Below are positions 24,298 to 32,630 of a stretch of DNA of 41,191 bases, piece by piece (the first letter of the stretch is position 1; each line of letters starts with the position of its first letter). Position numbers and translations under genes: made by a program. The stretch is from Clostridia bacterium (lineage in GTDB: Bacteria > Bacillota > Clostridia > Christensenellales > CAG-314): assembly GCA_028698585.1 (NCBI GenBank), contig JAQVWG010000001.1:75958-117148 (forward strand), given 5' to 3'. The notes beneath the pieces were generated by a model. The model ran no database searches. It was not told the origin of the DNA and saw only the letters and a list, made by a program, of their open reading frames with translations.

Positions 24298-25464
24298 ATG
24301 ATTATCGGTATTCCAAAAGAGATTATGCACGCAGAGAATCGTGTAGCAGCGACTCCGGAAACTGTTGCAAAAATGGTCAAAGACGGCCATAAGGTACTAG
24401 TAGAGGCGGGCGCAGGACTAGGCGCATTCTATAAGGACGAGGATTATAGTTCGGCCGGTGCCGTACTCGAGTCAGACTGTGCCAAGGTATACGAGCAAGC
24501 ACAAGTAATACTAAAGGTTAAGGAACCACTGTTCAACCAAGAGAAGAATATGCATGAGGTCGATATGATGCATGCAGGTCAATATATAATTACTTTTATT
24601 CACCCAGCTAGCCCAGTGAATCACTCTATGGTTAAGGCAATGGCTGCCAAGGGCATCATAGGAATAACACTTGACGGCATACCGAGGATATCTCGTGCTC
24701 AGAGCATGGACGCACTCAGTTCTATGAGTACGTGCGCAGGTTATAAGGGCATCGTTATGGCAACAGATGATATCCCCAAGTTTTTGCCGTTAATAGGCAC
24801 AGCAGTAGGGATGATTAAGCCCTCTAATGTATTCGTAATAGGTACAGGCGTGGCAGGACTACGTGCTGTTGCAACAGCAAGGGGACTAGGCGCACAAGTA
24901 TATTCGACTGATATTCGTCCCGAAGCCAACGAGCAAGCTAAGAGCCTAGGTGCCAAGATTGTTGAGAATGGCATACCTGCAGAGATAGGTGTCGCACCAG
25001 ACGGCAAGCACGCTAATAAACTGAGCGAAGAATGGTTGAAGGTTGAGAGAGAGCACATAGCAGAGACCGTTAAGAATGCCGATATTATTTTCTTATCTGC
25101 ACTATTATTCGGCCACATCGCACCAATTCTGGTAACAGAAGACATGGTTAAGTCTATGAAACCAGGCAGTTGCATAGTGGATATCTCAATCGATCAAGGT
25201 GGCAACTGCGCTATTACTAATCCAGGCAAGAGAGATATTAAACACGGCATAGTAATCGAAGGAATCAAGAATATACCTGGGTTACTGCCCACATCGTCTA
25301 CATGGATGTTTGCCAACAATATCTACAATCTACTCAAGTATCTGGTTAAGGACGACAAGATTGTACTTGATTACAGTGACGAGATTGTTGCTAGCACCAT
25401 TGTGTGTTATGACGGCAAGATTGTGCACGAAGGCACGCTCGAAGCACTAGCTCAAGCAAAATAA
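24298..25464 (+). CDS. pntAA: NAD(P) transhydrogenase alpha subunit, NAD-binding domain I
   Basis: A 388-residue soluble subunit that binds NAD(H) and exchanges hydride with the NADP domain of PntB, driven by the proton gradient. The N-terminus MIIGIPKEI..ENRVAATPETV and the RAQSMDALSSM loop are the PntA signature. The Rossmann motif GTGVAGLRA is near residue 181, and the mobile loop region is near 220-245. It ends after domain I without the membrane helices found in E. coli PntA. Those are fused to the next gene instead. GAGGA is upstream of the ATG. Alanine dehydrogenase is related but would lack a pntB partner. Confidence 0.93.
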   Translation: MIIGIPKEIMHAENRVAATPETVAKMVKDGHKVLVEAGAGLGAFYKDEDYSSAGAVLESDCAKVYEQAQVILKVKEPLFNQEKNMHEVDMMHAGQYIITFIHPASPVNHSMVKAMAAKGIIGITLDGIPRISRAQSMDALSSMSTCAGYKGIVMATDDIPKFLPLIGTAVGMIKPSNVFVIGTGVAGLRAVATARGLGAQVYSTDIRPEANEQAKSLGAKIVENGIPAEIGVAPDGKHANKLSEEWLKVEREHIAETVKNADIIFLSALLFGHIAPILVTEDMVKSMKPGSCIVDISIDQGGNCAITNPGKRDIKHGIVIEGIKNIPGLLPTSSTWMFANNIYNLLKYLVKDDKIVLDYSDEIVASTIVCYDGKIVHEGTLEALAQAK

Positions 25465-25497
25465 TACTAGATATTTAATAATAATAATTGCTTTTTA

Positions 25498-25537
25498 CCC
25501 CTTAACATATACAAATTGTCTAGCATAAGTTAAGGGG
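25498..25537 (+). other. Intercistronic hairpin between pntAA and pntB
   Basis: CCCCTTAAC (25498-25506) pairs perfectly with GTTAAGGGG (25529-25537) around a 22-base loop. There is no T-run, so it more likely affects mRNA processing or the ratio of the two subunits than termination. Confidence 0.5.
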
Positions 25538-25562
25538 AAAGTAATGTATAAGGAGAATGATT

Positions 25563-27365
25563 ATGGAATACATTTTGGTGTCGATATTCGTGATAGCAAG
25601 CATTGTTGGATATTTTTTGATTAAGAATGTCCCCAGTCTGCTTCACACGCCTCTAATGTCGGGAATGAATGCTCTATCGGGTATAACCGTACTGGGCGCA
25701 CTCGTTGCTACAACGTTGTCAGTTACCGTCAACAACTCAGTGATGGGTGGTATCATAGGTGCTGTCGCTATTGCGCTAGCCATGATTAACGTAGTAGGTG
25801 GATTCGTCGTTACTCACAAAATGCTCAAAATGATTGCCAAGGATAATAGCAAGAAATGGATATACCTAGCCATAGGTGGATTTGCACTCGTTATAGTGGC
25901 GCTTGTTATATTAATGGCTTGTATGGGTAATTCGCCATTACTGTATTATATACTATGCGGATTATTGTCTGTTGGAGTGCTAGCAGGTATAGCCTTACTC
26001 AGTAAAGTCCAATTATCGGTTATGGGTAACATCCTAAGCGCAGTATGTATGGTGTTGGCAATAGTAATAACTGCTGTCAAATACGGCATATTTACTGCTT
26101 GGATATATATCCTGTTGGGACTACTAGCAGGAATCGCAGTAGGACTGTACTTTGCACTCAAGGTCAAGATGATTCAAATGCCTCAAATGGTCGCCCTGCT
26201 TAATGGGCTTGGTGGACTAGCAAGCGCCATTGTGGGTGCATTCGCTATGATTGACATAGGTGGCGATACAGGTGCTTTTTCCTGCGTAACTAGTATTATC
26301 GCACTGTCTGTAGGTATGTTAACACTAATAGGCAGTCTTGTTGCCGCAGGCAAACTAGCCAAGATACTTCCTCAGAAATCCGTAGTGTATAAAGGTCATC
26401 AGCTTATGACCATTATCTCGCTTGCAGTCGTAGCCGTATGTATAGTGTTATTCGGAGTAATCCCGTTCAGTATGCCGTTAGCAGTAGTTATGCTGATAGT
26501 TGGCACATTATTCTCTTCATTCTTCGGCTACATTTTCGCAATTAGAGTGGGTGGAGCGGATATGCCGATTACAATATCGTTACTCAACAGTCTGTCGGGT
26601 GTTGCCGGCGCTATAGCAGGGTTGGCAATTAAAGATGTTCTGCTAGTTTCTGTAGGTGGTATAGTGGGCGCCAGTGGATTGCTCTTGACACAGATAATGT
26701 GCAAGTCAATGAACAGAAAACTGTCTACTATACTGCTCGGCAAAACTTCGCTAACAGAGAGTGGTCACCCACAATCACAGTCTAGTGCCAGTATAGTCGA
26801 CAATCAGTCGCAAGTTGATTCTCAACCGGTTCAACAAATAATTAAAGAGCAACAACCTACATTAGATCCCATTCAAGTATTGCGCAACGCTCGTGATGTA
26901 ATAATAGTACCCGGATACGGTATGGCTATTGCCCAAGCGCAACACCTAGTTAAGGAGTTGGCAGATAAACTCCAATCGAACGGTGCCAAGATTCGCTACG
27001 CAGTACACCCAGTAGCAGGCAGAATGCCGGGACATATGAATGTATTACTTTGCGAGGCTAATGTTGACTATGAGGATTTGTACGAAATGGAAGTAATCAA
27101 TCCCGACTTTGCCACAGCAGACGCAGTAATAGTGGTGGGTGCTAATGATGTACTTAACCCAAGCGCGCGTAACGCAGAGGGTACACCGATATATGGTATG
27201 CCTATACTAGACGTAGATAAATGCAGCAACATATTCATATTCAACTATGACACTAAGCCGGGATATGCAGGGGTAGATAACCCTATATATCACAGAACTG
27301 ATGGTGTGTATATGTACCTAGGCAATGCGTCAGACACTCTAGCACAGGTGCTCAGTCAATTATAA
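25563..27365 (+). CDS. pntB: Fused PntAB-PntB transhydrogenase membrane/NADP subunit
   Basis: A 600-residue protein that carries the proton channel and the NADP(H) site. Residues 1-90 are the alpha-subunit membrane domain (PntAB): VGYFLIKNVPSLLHTPLMSG and NALSGITVLGALVA are its signatures. Residues about 125-400 are PntB domain II with many membrane helices (QMVALLNGLGGLASA, ADMPITISLLNSLSG). Residues about 440-600 are domain III with VIIVPGYGMAIAQAQ, HPVAGRMPGHMNVLL and the NADP loop VVGANDVLNP. In E. coli the first part ends PntA, and in Rhodospirillum it is a separate gene, so this is a gene fusion. AGGAG lies 7 bases before ATG 25563. A terminator follows. Confidence 0.92.
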   Translation: MEYILVSIFVIASIVGYFLIKNVPSLLHTPLMSGMNALSGITVLGALVATTLSVTVNNSVMGGIIGAVAIALAMINVVGGFVVTHKMLKMIAKDNSKKWIYLAIGGFALVIVALVILMACMGNSPLLYYILCGLLSVGVLAGIALLSKVQLSVMGNILSAVCMVLAIVITAVKYGIFTAWIYILLGLLAGIAVGLYFALKVKMIQMPQMVALLNGLGGLASAIVGAFAMIDIGGDTGAFSCVTSIIALSVGMLTLIGSLVAAGKLAKILPQKSVVYKGHQLMTIISLAVVAVCIVLFGVIPFSMPLAVVMLIVGTLFSSFFGYIFAIRVGGADMPITISLLNSLSGVAGAIAGLAIKDVLLVSVGGIVGASGLLLTQIMCKSMNRKLSTILLGKTSLTESGHPQSQSSASIVDNQSQVDSQPVQQIIKEQQPTLDPIQVLRNARDVIIVPGYGMAIAQAQHLVKELADKLQSNGAKIRYAVHPVAGRMPGHMNVLLCEANVDYEDLYEMEVINPDFATADAVIVVGANDVLNPSARNAEGTPIYGMPILDVDKCSNIFIFNYDTKPGYAGVDNPIYHRTDGVYMYLGNASDTLAQVLSQL

Positions 27366-27393
27366 TTACTCATATACAACTTATAGATTTATT

Positions 27394-27422
27394 AAGGCAA
27401 GCCATACAACGCTTGCCTTTTT
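27394..27422 (+). terminator. Terminator of the transhydrogenase operon
   Basis: AAGGCAAGC (27394-27402) pairs perfectly with GCTTGCCTT (27411-27419), followed by a T-run. Confidence 0.9.
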
Positions 27423-27566
27423 ACGTTGCGACACAATATCTGTTTAGTCGCTAAAATATTATCGTTATGCAAAGAATAATGTAAATGGCGTTTAACATAA
27501 ACTAGGAAAAAAGTGGTATTTTATGCTCAATATTCTACATGAATCTGGTGAGGAATATTCGTTATT

Positions 27567-27636
27567 TGTTCCACATGGGTTATGAAACAACTTGTCCACT
27601 CTAACAAGGGCGTTTTGTGGATAACTCTGTGGATAA
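27567..27636. promoter_or_regulatory. DnaA-box cluster with a parS-like half
   Basis: Two perfect DnaA boxes in reverse orientation (TGTGGATAA at 27616-27624 and 27628-27636) are 12 bases apart, and a near match in the other orientation, TTGTCCACT, is at 27592-27600. TGTTCCACATGG at 27567 matches 12 of 16 positions of the parS variant TGTTCCACGTGGAACA. The cluster lies just before the amidase gene. It may be a DnaA-controlled promoter or part of a replication region; dnaA itself is not in the window. Confidence 0.5.
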
Positions 27637-27666
27637 GTGAATAACTCGCCCTAAAACTGGGCATTT

Positions 27667-28398
27667 ATGGGGGTATTCTGTCGAAAAATGGTCAAAAACC
27701 GAAAAATATTCATAAATAGCGATAAGACTATAAAAACGCTGTTTATATGCGTTATTACCATAGCAATTATATCCAACATTGCCTGCTCATTCATTATGGC
27801 ATTCAACTATAAGTCCCCACGCAAAACGGTTACCTTTGTGCTTGACGCAGGGCATGGGGGAGTTGATAATGGTGTAGTTAGTAAGAGTGGTATTCGAGAG
27901 AGCGACCTTAATCTGGAGTACACTCTTCTACTTAAGGATAAGTTGAGTAACATCGGTTTCAAGGTGATATTGACTAGACAGAATAAGGACGGACTGTATA
28001 CCAATCTAGAATCAGGATTCAAGCGCGAAGATATGCGTAAGCGCCGAGAGATAATTGCATCATCAGGCGCAGATATAGTAATATCTATTCATATGAACAA
28101 GTTTTCTGACACTTCGCGCAAGGGTGCTCAAGTGTTCTATCAGAAGGGAGACCAAATAAGTCAACCTTTAGCGTCATGCATACAGAAGACTCTTAACGCT
28201 TTTTTGGACAGTACGCACTCACACTTAAGTGGCGACTACTATATACTCCAGTGTCTACCTAATTGTCCCAGTGTAATCGTGGAGTGTGGTTTCCTGTCTA
28301 ACCCCGATGAAGCACAACTGCTAGCCAGTTGTGAGTACAAGAAACAGTTGGTAGATTACATTTTCCAAGGTATAATACTCTATCTCACAAGCATTTGA
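27667..28398 (+). CDS. cwlD: N-acetylmuramoyl-L-alanine amidase (CwlD-like)
   Basis: A 243-residue zinc amidase that cuts the peptide from muramic acid in peptidoglycan. A single N-terminal membrane anchor (about 25-46: LFICVITIAIISNIACSFIMA) puts the Amidase_3 domain outside. Zinc ligands and catalytic residues: His in LDAGHGG (near 62), Glu in RESDLNLEY (near 77), His in VISIHMN (near 137) and Glu in VIVECGFLSNPDEA (near 212). The size is that of CwlD, which makes muramic lactam in spore cortex, so sporulation is a possibility but not shown. The start is uncertain: neither ATG 27667 nor ATG 27688 has a good ribosome site. The stop codon overlaps the first copy of a 103-bp repeat. Confidence 0.88.
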   Translation: MGVFCRKMVKNRKIFINSDKTIKTLFICVITIAIISNIACSFIMAFNYKSPRKTVTFVLDAGHGGVDNGVVSKSGIRESDLNLEYTLLLKDKLSNIGFKVILTRQNKDGLYTNLESGFKREDMRKRREIIASSGADIVISIHMNKFSDTSRKGAQVFYQKGDQISQPLASCIQKTLNAFLDSTHSHLSGDYYILQCLPNCPSVIVECGFLSNPDEAQLLASCEYKKQLVDYIFQGIILYLTSI

Positions 28399-28678
28399 TT
28401 GCGTAGAGTGCACATAATAAGCATTACCATACGCACAATTAACCTACAGTACATGATAAATGGTCAGTCTGCCATTAGCAAAGGCACTATTCAACATTAG
28501 ATTGTGTAGATTGCACATAATAAGCATTACCATACGCACAATTAACCTACAGTACATGATAAATGGTCAGTCTGCCATTAGCAAAGGCACTATTCAACAT
28601 TAGATTGTGTAGATTGCACATAATAAGCATTACCATACGCACAATTAACCTACAGCACATAATCAATGGTCAGTCTGC
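28397..28678 (+). repeat. Three-copy 103-bp tandem repeat
   Basis: Units begin at 28397, 28500 and 28603 with GATTGTGTAGATTGCACAT (first copy GATTGCGTAGAGTGCACAT), contain ACCATACGCACAATTAACC and end TGGTCAGTCTGCCATTAGC. The last copy is diverged and incomplete. The first copy begins inside the stop codon of the amidase gene. Nothing else is seen in this gap of 354 bases except the promoter at its end. Confidence 0.93.
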
Positions 28679-28717
28679 TGTCAACATAGGACACAATCAT
28701 TAAATATATGCCAAGCA

Positions 28718-28746
28718 TTGACAAGTGTTGAGCACGGGTGTAGCAT
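28718..28746 (+). promoter_or_regulatory. Promoter giving a leaderless mRNA
   Basis: TTGACA (28718-28723), an exact 17-base spacer and TAGCAT (28741-28746). Standard spacing puts +1 at 28753, the A of the second ATG of the deacylase gene. Confidence 0.55.
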
Positions 28747-28752
28747 ATGGCT

Positions 28753-29232
28753 ATGAGACAATTAGTACTAGATTTCTTGCATAACCACGCTATTCCCTAT
28801 ACTATATATACCCACCAGCCTGTGGTGTCGGTAGAGGACAGTAAGCGTATTATTCACATTGAGGGATGTAGTGGTTACAAGAGTTTATTCGTTAAGGATA
28901 AAAAAAGCGACAACTACTATATGGTTGTACTACCTGCAGACAAGCGTGCCGATATGCGCGCATTAGCGCACTACGTAGGTTGCGAGAAGTTCGAATTCGG
29001 CACTGCCGACAAGATGTTAACGATGTTGGGTGTGGTTAGGGGTAATGTATCACCGTTCTGTTTCATCTGTCCACAGAGTCAATCGGTCAAATTACTACTA
29101 GACTACTCTATTAGAACTACCAGTTATGTTAGGTTCCACCCCTGCGATAATACTGCCACACTGGTGCTTGAGAGGGAACAATTTATTAAGTGTATGAGTC
29201 TGCTCAACAAGACTATCATTTACGTTGAATGA
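28753..29232 (+). CDS. YbaK/ProXp-type aminoacyl-tRNA deacylase
   Basis: A 159-residue free-standing editing domain of the kind that hydrolyses mischarged Ala-tRNA-Pro (ProXp-ala/PrdX group). The sequence fits along its whole length: IPYTIYTHQPV, EDSKRI, GCSGYKSLFVKDKK with the catalytic Lys, VVLPADKRADM, GVVRGNVSPF and VRFHPCDNTATL. It would work after prolyl-tRNA synthetase. Two ATGs (28747 and 28753) are in frame; I choose 28753 because the promoter puts +1 there and no ribosome site exists upstream. Other YbaK-fold specificities (Cys-tRNA-Pro) are possible. Confidence 0.82.
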   Translation: MRQLVLDFLHNHAIPYTIYTHQPVVSVEDSKRIIHIEGCSGYKSLFVKDKKSDNYYMVVLPADKRADMRALAHYVGCEKFEFGTADKMLTMLGVVRGNVSPFCFICPQSQSVKLLLDYSIRTTSYVRFHPCDNTATLVLEREQFIKCMSLLNKTIIYVE

Positions 29233-29354
29233 TGCAGTACATGTGTCGAAAATGAGATATTTTTTGCGCTTAATATATTGATATATGTAGGGTAATATGG
29301 TATACTTGAGGCAACATAAGTAGTGAATAACTACAAATAAGGAGGATGATTATT

Positions 29355-29558
29355 ATGGCAAAAAAGAGTGTAGATTGGTTACTCAATTTATTACTGACTA
29401 TCTTTATCGACCCACTGTGGCAGGGTATCAGGAGAATACTAGACGGCAAGATTCTTCTCGGTATTATTTGGATTATTACGGGCGGTATATTCGGTATAGG
29501 TTGGATTATTGATATTGTATGCGTAGCCGTATATAAGGATATCAAGATTCTTGCTTAA
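29355..29558 (+). CDS. Small TM2-like membrane protein
   Basis: A 67-residue protein with two membrane segments (about 8-22 and 33-60). The second half, GKILLGIIWIITGGIFGIGWIID, resembles the end of a TM2 domain. AAGGAGG lies 9 bases before the ATG at 29355; the ATG at 29346 overlaps that site. It is monocistronic with a strong terminator. Function unknown. Confidence 0.75.
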   Translation: MAKKSVDWLLNLLLTIFIDPLWQGIRRILDGKILLGIIWIITGGIFGIGWIIDIVCVAVYKDIKILA

Positions 29559-29584
29559 TAGATTAACAGTAATATTGACAATCG

Positions 29585-29610
29585 CCCCCTTGTATATCAA
29601 GGGGGTTTTT
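29585..29610 (+). terminator. Rho-independent terminator
   Basis: CCCCCTTG (29585-29592) pairs with CAAGGGGG (29598-29605) around TATAT, followed by T5. Confidence 0.95.
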
Positions 29611-29690
29611 CATACAGTGTTATGCCTAAGTTGATTATGCATTATCTCTTATAGCAAATTAACTAATAATTGCGAGTTTTTTTTATTTTG

Positions 29691-29719
29691 TTGTCATTCT
29701 AGTGTTTATGTGGTAAACT
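29691..29719 (+). promoter_or_regulatory. Promoter of the two-component operon
   Basis: TTGTCA (29691-29696), a 17-base spacer and TAAACT (29714-29719), about 24 bases of leader before the GTG start. Confidence 0.6.
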
Positions 29720-29749
29720 AATATCAAATACATAGCGAGGTAAGGCAGT

Positions 29750-30421
29750 GTGAAGAAAATATTAGTGGTTGATGATGAAGAAGTCATTAGGCAAGTTCTG
29801 GCAGAGTATCTGGAGTTCGGTGGCTATGACGTAGATACTGCCGTTGACGGTATAGATGCCATTAACAAGGCAAACGCTACTCAATATGACTTGATAGTTA
29901 TGGATATAATGATGCCTAGACTGGACGGTATATCTGCTGTTAAGGAGATACGCAAGACGCAGTCCATGCCTATACTTATGCTGTCTGCTCGTGGCGAAGA
30001 GTATGATAAACTATTCGGGTTCGAAGTGGGTGCTGACGACTACGTTGTTAAACCGTTCTCCTCTAAAGAAGTGCTTGCACGTATCAATGCAATATTATCA
30101 CGCTATAATCCGGAGAAACAACATAGCGTAGAAAAGTTCGGTGGATTAGTAATTGATTTTGACGGCCGAGTAGTTACAATCGACGGCAAAAAAGCCGACT
30201 TAACGCCTAAAGAATACGAATTGTTATTCTACCTTGTCAAGAACAAGGAGCTAGCTATCTCGAGAGAGAAGCTTCTCGCAGATGTCTGGGGATTCGATTT
30301 CTTCGGCGATGACCGTACTGTAGATACTCACATCAAGACATTAAGAGGTAATCTCGGTAAATACCGTGATTATATAGTAACGTTAAGAGGTCTAGGCTAT
30401 AAGTTCGAGTATGTCAAATAA
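29750..30421 (+). CDS. OmpR/PhoB-family response regulator
   Basis: A 223-residue transcription regulator. The receiver domain (1-115) has the acidic pocket DDEE, phospho-acceptor Asp52 in VMDIMMPR, and the conserved Lys in YVVKPFS. The winged-helix DNA-binding domain (about 128-223) has the family motifs LTPKEYELLFYLVKN, SREKLLADVWGFDF and RTVDTHIKTLRGNL. It starts at GTG with a GAGG site. The end overlaps the kinase gene by 11 bases. Its target genes are unknown. Confidence 0.95.
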   Translation: MKKILVVDDEEVIRQVLAEYLEFGGYDVDTAVDGIDAINKANATQYDLIVMDIMMPRLDGISAVKEIRKTQSMPILMLSARGEEYDKLFGFEVGADDYVVKPFSSKEVLARINAILSRYNPEKQHSVEKFGGLVIDFDGRVVTIDGKKADLTPKEYELLFYLVKNKELAISREKLLADVWGFDFFGDDRTVDTHIKTLRGNLGKYRDYIVTLRGLGYKFEYVK

Positions 30422-31859
30422 GAGACAGGTCAAAGACAATTTAAGGACGAAGTTTTTTGTATCCTTTGCAATATATGGTCTGTTACTTGCGCTGGTTGTG
30501 TGGTGGTTACTCATTAGTGCCAACGATATGACCGATAGAGAGTCCAAAATGACTTTGATGGAGGACGCCACTCTAACCATTATACAGAGTTATAAGGACG
30601 GCACTCGCAGTGTTATAGATGAGATAGCGCAGAATCAGTCCATGGAAATCTACATCTTTCTAGTGTCCACTACCCCTGCTGGAGATGAGACAATTGATTT
30701 TGATGCTGTGAATCATTATGCATATACTTCTACTGATGAACCACAGATGCCTCTAGACGAATTACAATTGCAGATAGAAGGATGTTTTCGTGCACTGACA
30801 TCAGGCGACTCAACCTCGGCAAGCGAATCGCGAACAAGCCAACTGTTGCATTATGAGTTCTTTGTCGGAGAGGAACAGAACAGATATTTCCTATTCTGCT
30901 CTCAATCGGTGGAGTTGCAAGAGGGGATACTTAAGATGTTATCCACTCAACTTATCTGGATAACACTAATCTGTTTTGCACTATCCATTGTAATGGCATT
31001 TATTATGTCCAAACGGTTATCCAACCCCATAGTAAATATGTCCAATATGGCGCACAGACTGGCCAAAGGCGACTACAGTGTGCGTTTCAGTGGTAAGGGC
31101 TATAACGAGATAGAACTGCTCAGTCAATCACTTAACCACACCACGCAGGAGTTAAGTAAACTGGAAGGATTAAGGCGTGACATAGTTGCCAATGTATCAC
31201 ACGACTTGAAGACTCCATTAACAGTAATTAAGTCATCTGCCGAAATGCTCGCTGAGTTCCCCAATGTCGCCAAAGATAAGAGAAAGGAGCGACTCAATAT
31301 CATTCTTAAGGAAGTAGATAGAATGACTCAACTGATTAGCTCGATGACTCAGTTATCTCTCTCCGAGTCTAATAGTATTAAGCCCAATAAGGAAGCATTC
31401 AGTCTGTCCAAGTTGCTATTATCCGTTCTAGAATCGCTCAGTGTCAAAATGGATAGTTATGATGTTACTCGCAAGATTACTGACAACCTATTCGTGTATG
31501 CCGACAGGTCGCAGATATCTCAAGTATTATTCAATTTCATAGACAATGCACTCAAATACACCGGTGAGGACAAGAAGGTTATCATTATGTTAACAGAGAA
31601 GGACGGAACGGCGAGGTTTGACTGCATAGACAGTGGCAATACCCTCAAGGAGGAAGATGTAACCAAGATATGGGACAGATATTACCGTTCAAGCGAACAA
31701 TACTCCCGCAAGAGTCAAGGCACAGGGCTGGGGCTATCTATTGTCAAGAATATTCTCGTAGGACATGAGAGTAACTACGGTGTTAAACTGCTGGAAAAGG
31801 GTGGCAGTGACTTTTACTTCGAGCTACCATTGATTATCAAGTTATACGCAACTAAATGA
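30411..31859 (+). CDS. Sensor histidine kinase
   Basis: A 482-residue membrane kinase paired with the response regulator before it. TM1 is about 14-36, an extracellular sensor of about 145 residues follows, TM2 is about 181-200, then HAMP (about 201-253). The HisKA domain has phospho-acceptor His264 in NVSHDLKTPLT. The ATPase domain has the N box FNFIDNALKYTG, the G1 motif as CIDSGN (normally D-x-G-x-G, here D-S-G-N), and GTGLGLSIVKNI. The signal is unknown. The sensor region has no named domain that I recognise. Confidence 0.93.
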   Translation: MSNKRQVKDNLRTKFFVSFAIYGLLLALVVWWLLISANDMTDRESKMTLMEDATLTIIQSYKDGTRSVIDEIAQNQSMEIYIFLVSTTPAGDETIDFDAVNHYAYTSTDEPQMPLDELQLQIEGCFRALTSGDSTSASESRTSQLLHYEFFVGEEQNRYFLFCSQSVELQEGILKMLSTQLIWITLICFALSIVMAFIMSKRLSNPIVNMSNMAHRLAKGDYSVRFSGKGYNEIELLSQSLNHTTQELSKLEGLRRDIVANVSHDLKTPLTVIKSSAEMLAEFPNVAKDKRKERLNIILKEVDRMTQLISSMTQLSLSESNSIKPNKEAFSLSKLLLSVLESLSVKMDSYDVTRKITDNLFVYADRSQISQVLFNFIDNALKYTGEDKKVIIMLTEKDGTARFDCIDSGNTLKEEDVTKIWDRYYRSSEQYSRKSQGTGLGLSIVKNILVGHESNYGVKLLEKGGSDFYFELPLIIKLYATK

Positions 31860-32068
31860 ACTGACTGTATACATTGCTTGTGCGCGTTCTAATAAATGTC
31901 ACTCTATATAGGCGCCATAGTGTTATATCTAACTCAGCATGTAATTGACTTGAATATAATTCAACATTCATTTTGATTAGTAATTGTTACATCAAGTTAA
32001 ATATTATCACTTTATCAACTTCAAATGCTTATCAAGTTTTCATTATGTCAACACACAGATTTCACACA

Positions 32069-32126
32069 GGAGTATTATAGTGTAGTCATGAATAACACCC
32101 CCAACAAGTTATTCATAATACCCTCC
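32069..32126 (+). ncRNA. Possible structured RNA element
   Basis: A perfect 9-bp hairpin (ATGAATAAC 32088-32096 with GTTATTCAT 32108-32116, loop with C5) is enclosed by GGAGTATT (32069-32076) pairing with AATA-CC-CTCC (32117-32126). It is followed 19 bases later by a terminator, and there is no ORF. This could be a small RNA end, an orphan leader, or chance. The rest of the 400-base gap after the kinase gene (31860-32068) shows nothing. Confidence 0.35.
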
Positions 32127-32144
32127 TTATAATTAATTGGATAG

Positions 32145-32179
32145 AGGACTTATGCTTAACCCCAGCATTAGTCCTTTTT
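32145..32179 (+). terminator. Rho-independent terminator
   Basis: AGGACT-T-ATGC (32145-32155) pairs with GCAT-T-AGTCCT (32165-32175) with one T/T mismatch, followed by T5. It ends either the kinase operon or the RNA element just upstream. Confidence 0.85.
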
Positions 32180-32202
32180 CCTTGCCATTGAGGGCAAAAT
32201 GC

Positions 32203-32232
32203 TTGCATACTATAGATTATATGAGCTATAAT
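32203..32232 (+). promoter_or_regulatory. Promoter of the TSCPD gene
   Basis: TTGCAT (32203-32208), an 18-base spacer and a perfect TATAAT (32227-32232). The leader is about 22 bases and carries TAAGGAG. Confidence 0.7.
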
Positions 32233-32260
32233 CTATATAGGACAATTAAGGAGTATAATT

Positions 32261-32503
32261 ATGAAATACAAGACTAACGGCACATGTTCTCAGGAAATAA
32301 ACTTCGAAATAGTGGACAATAAATTGCATAATGTATCATTCGTAGGCGGATGTAATGGCAATCTGCAAGGCATATGCAGACTGGTAGAAGACATGGATAT
32401 AGATGTCGCAATTAAGCTACTTGAGGGTATTAAGTGTGGCTCTAAGCCGACTTCGTGTCCTGACCAGTTGGCAACCGCACTTAAGAAGTATAAGTGCGCA
32501 TAG
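32261..32503 (+). CDS. TSCPD-domain small protein
   Basis: An 80-residue protein that is a single TSCPD domain, named for the motif TSCPDQLA, present here near residue 64. The other family cysteines are seen in NGTCSQEI, VGGCNGNLQGI and GIKCGSKPTSC. The domain also ends some class II ribonucleotide reductases, where it is thought to bind metal or nucleic acid; as a stand-alone protein its role is unknown. A strong ribosome site (TAAGGAG) and its own promoter precede it. Confidence 0.9.
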   Translation: MKYKTNGTCSQEINFEIVDNKLHNVSFVGGCNGNLQGICRLVEDMDIDVAIKLLEGIKCGSKPTSCPDQLATALKKYKCA

Positions 32504-32570
32504 ATACGACTGCCTTAGAGTAGAACCCGCTATAATTTAACTATAGAGATAATTTGATTGACATAAATTA

Positions 32571-32603
32571 CAACAGACTACCGAGATAATAGGTAGCCTG
32601 TTG
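32571..32603. terminator. Shared hairpin between convergent genes
   Basis: CAACAGACTACC (32571-32582) pairs with GGTAGCCTGTTG (32592-32603) with one A/C mismatch. It lies between the TSCPD gene and the minus-strand DUF2804 gene and may end both, though neither side has a long T-run. Confidence 0.55.
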
Positions 32604-32630
32604 ACTATATAATAATGAGTGAACTATTAT

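Noticed and set aside
17193-29232. Functional link between tRNA-Pro, ProXp deacylase and the proline operon
   Set aside because: All concern proline, but they lie in different transcription units up to 19 kb apart, so the grouping is probably chance.
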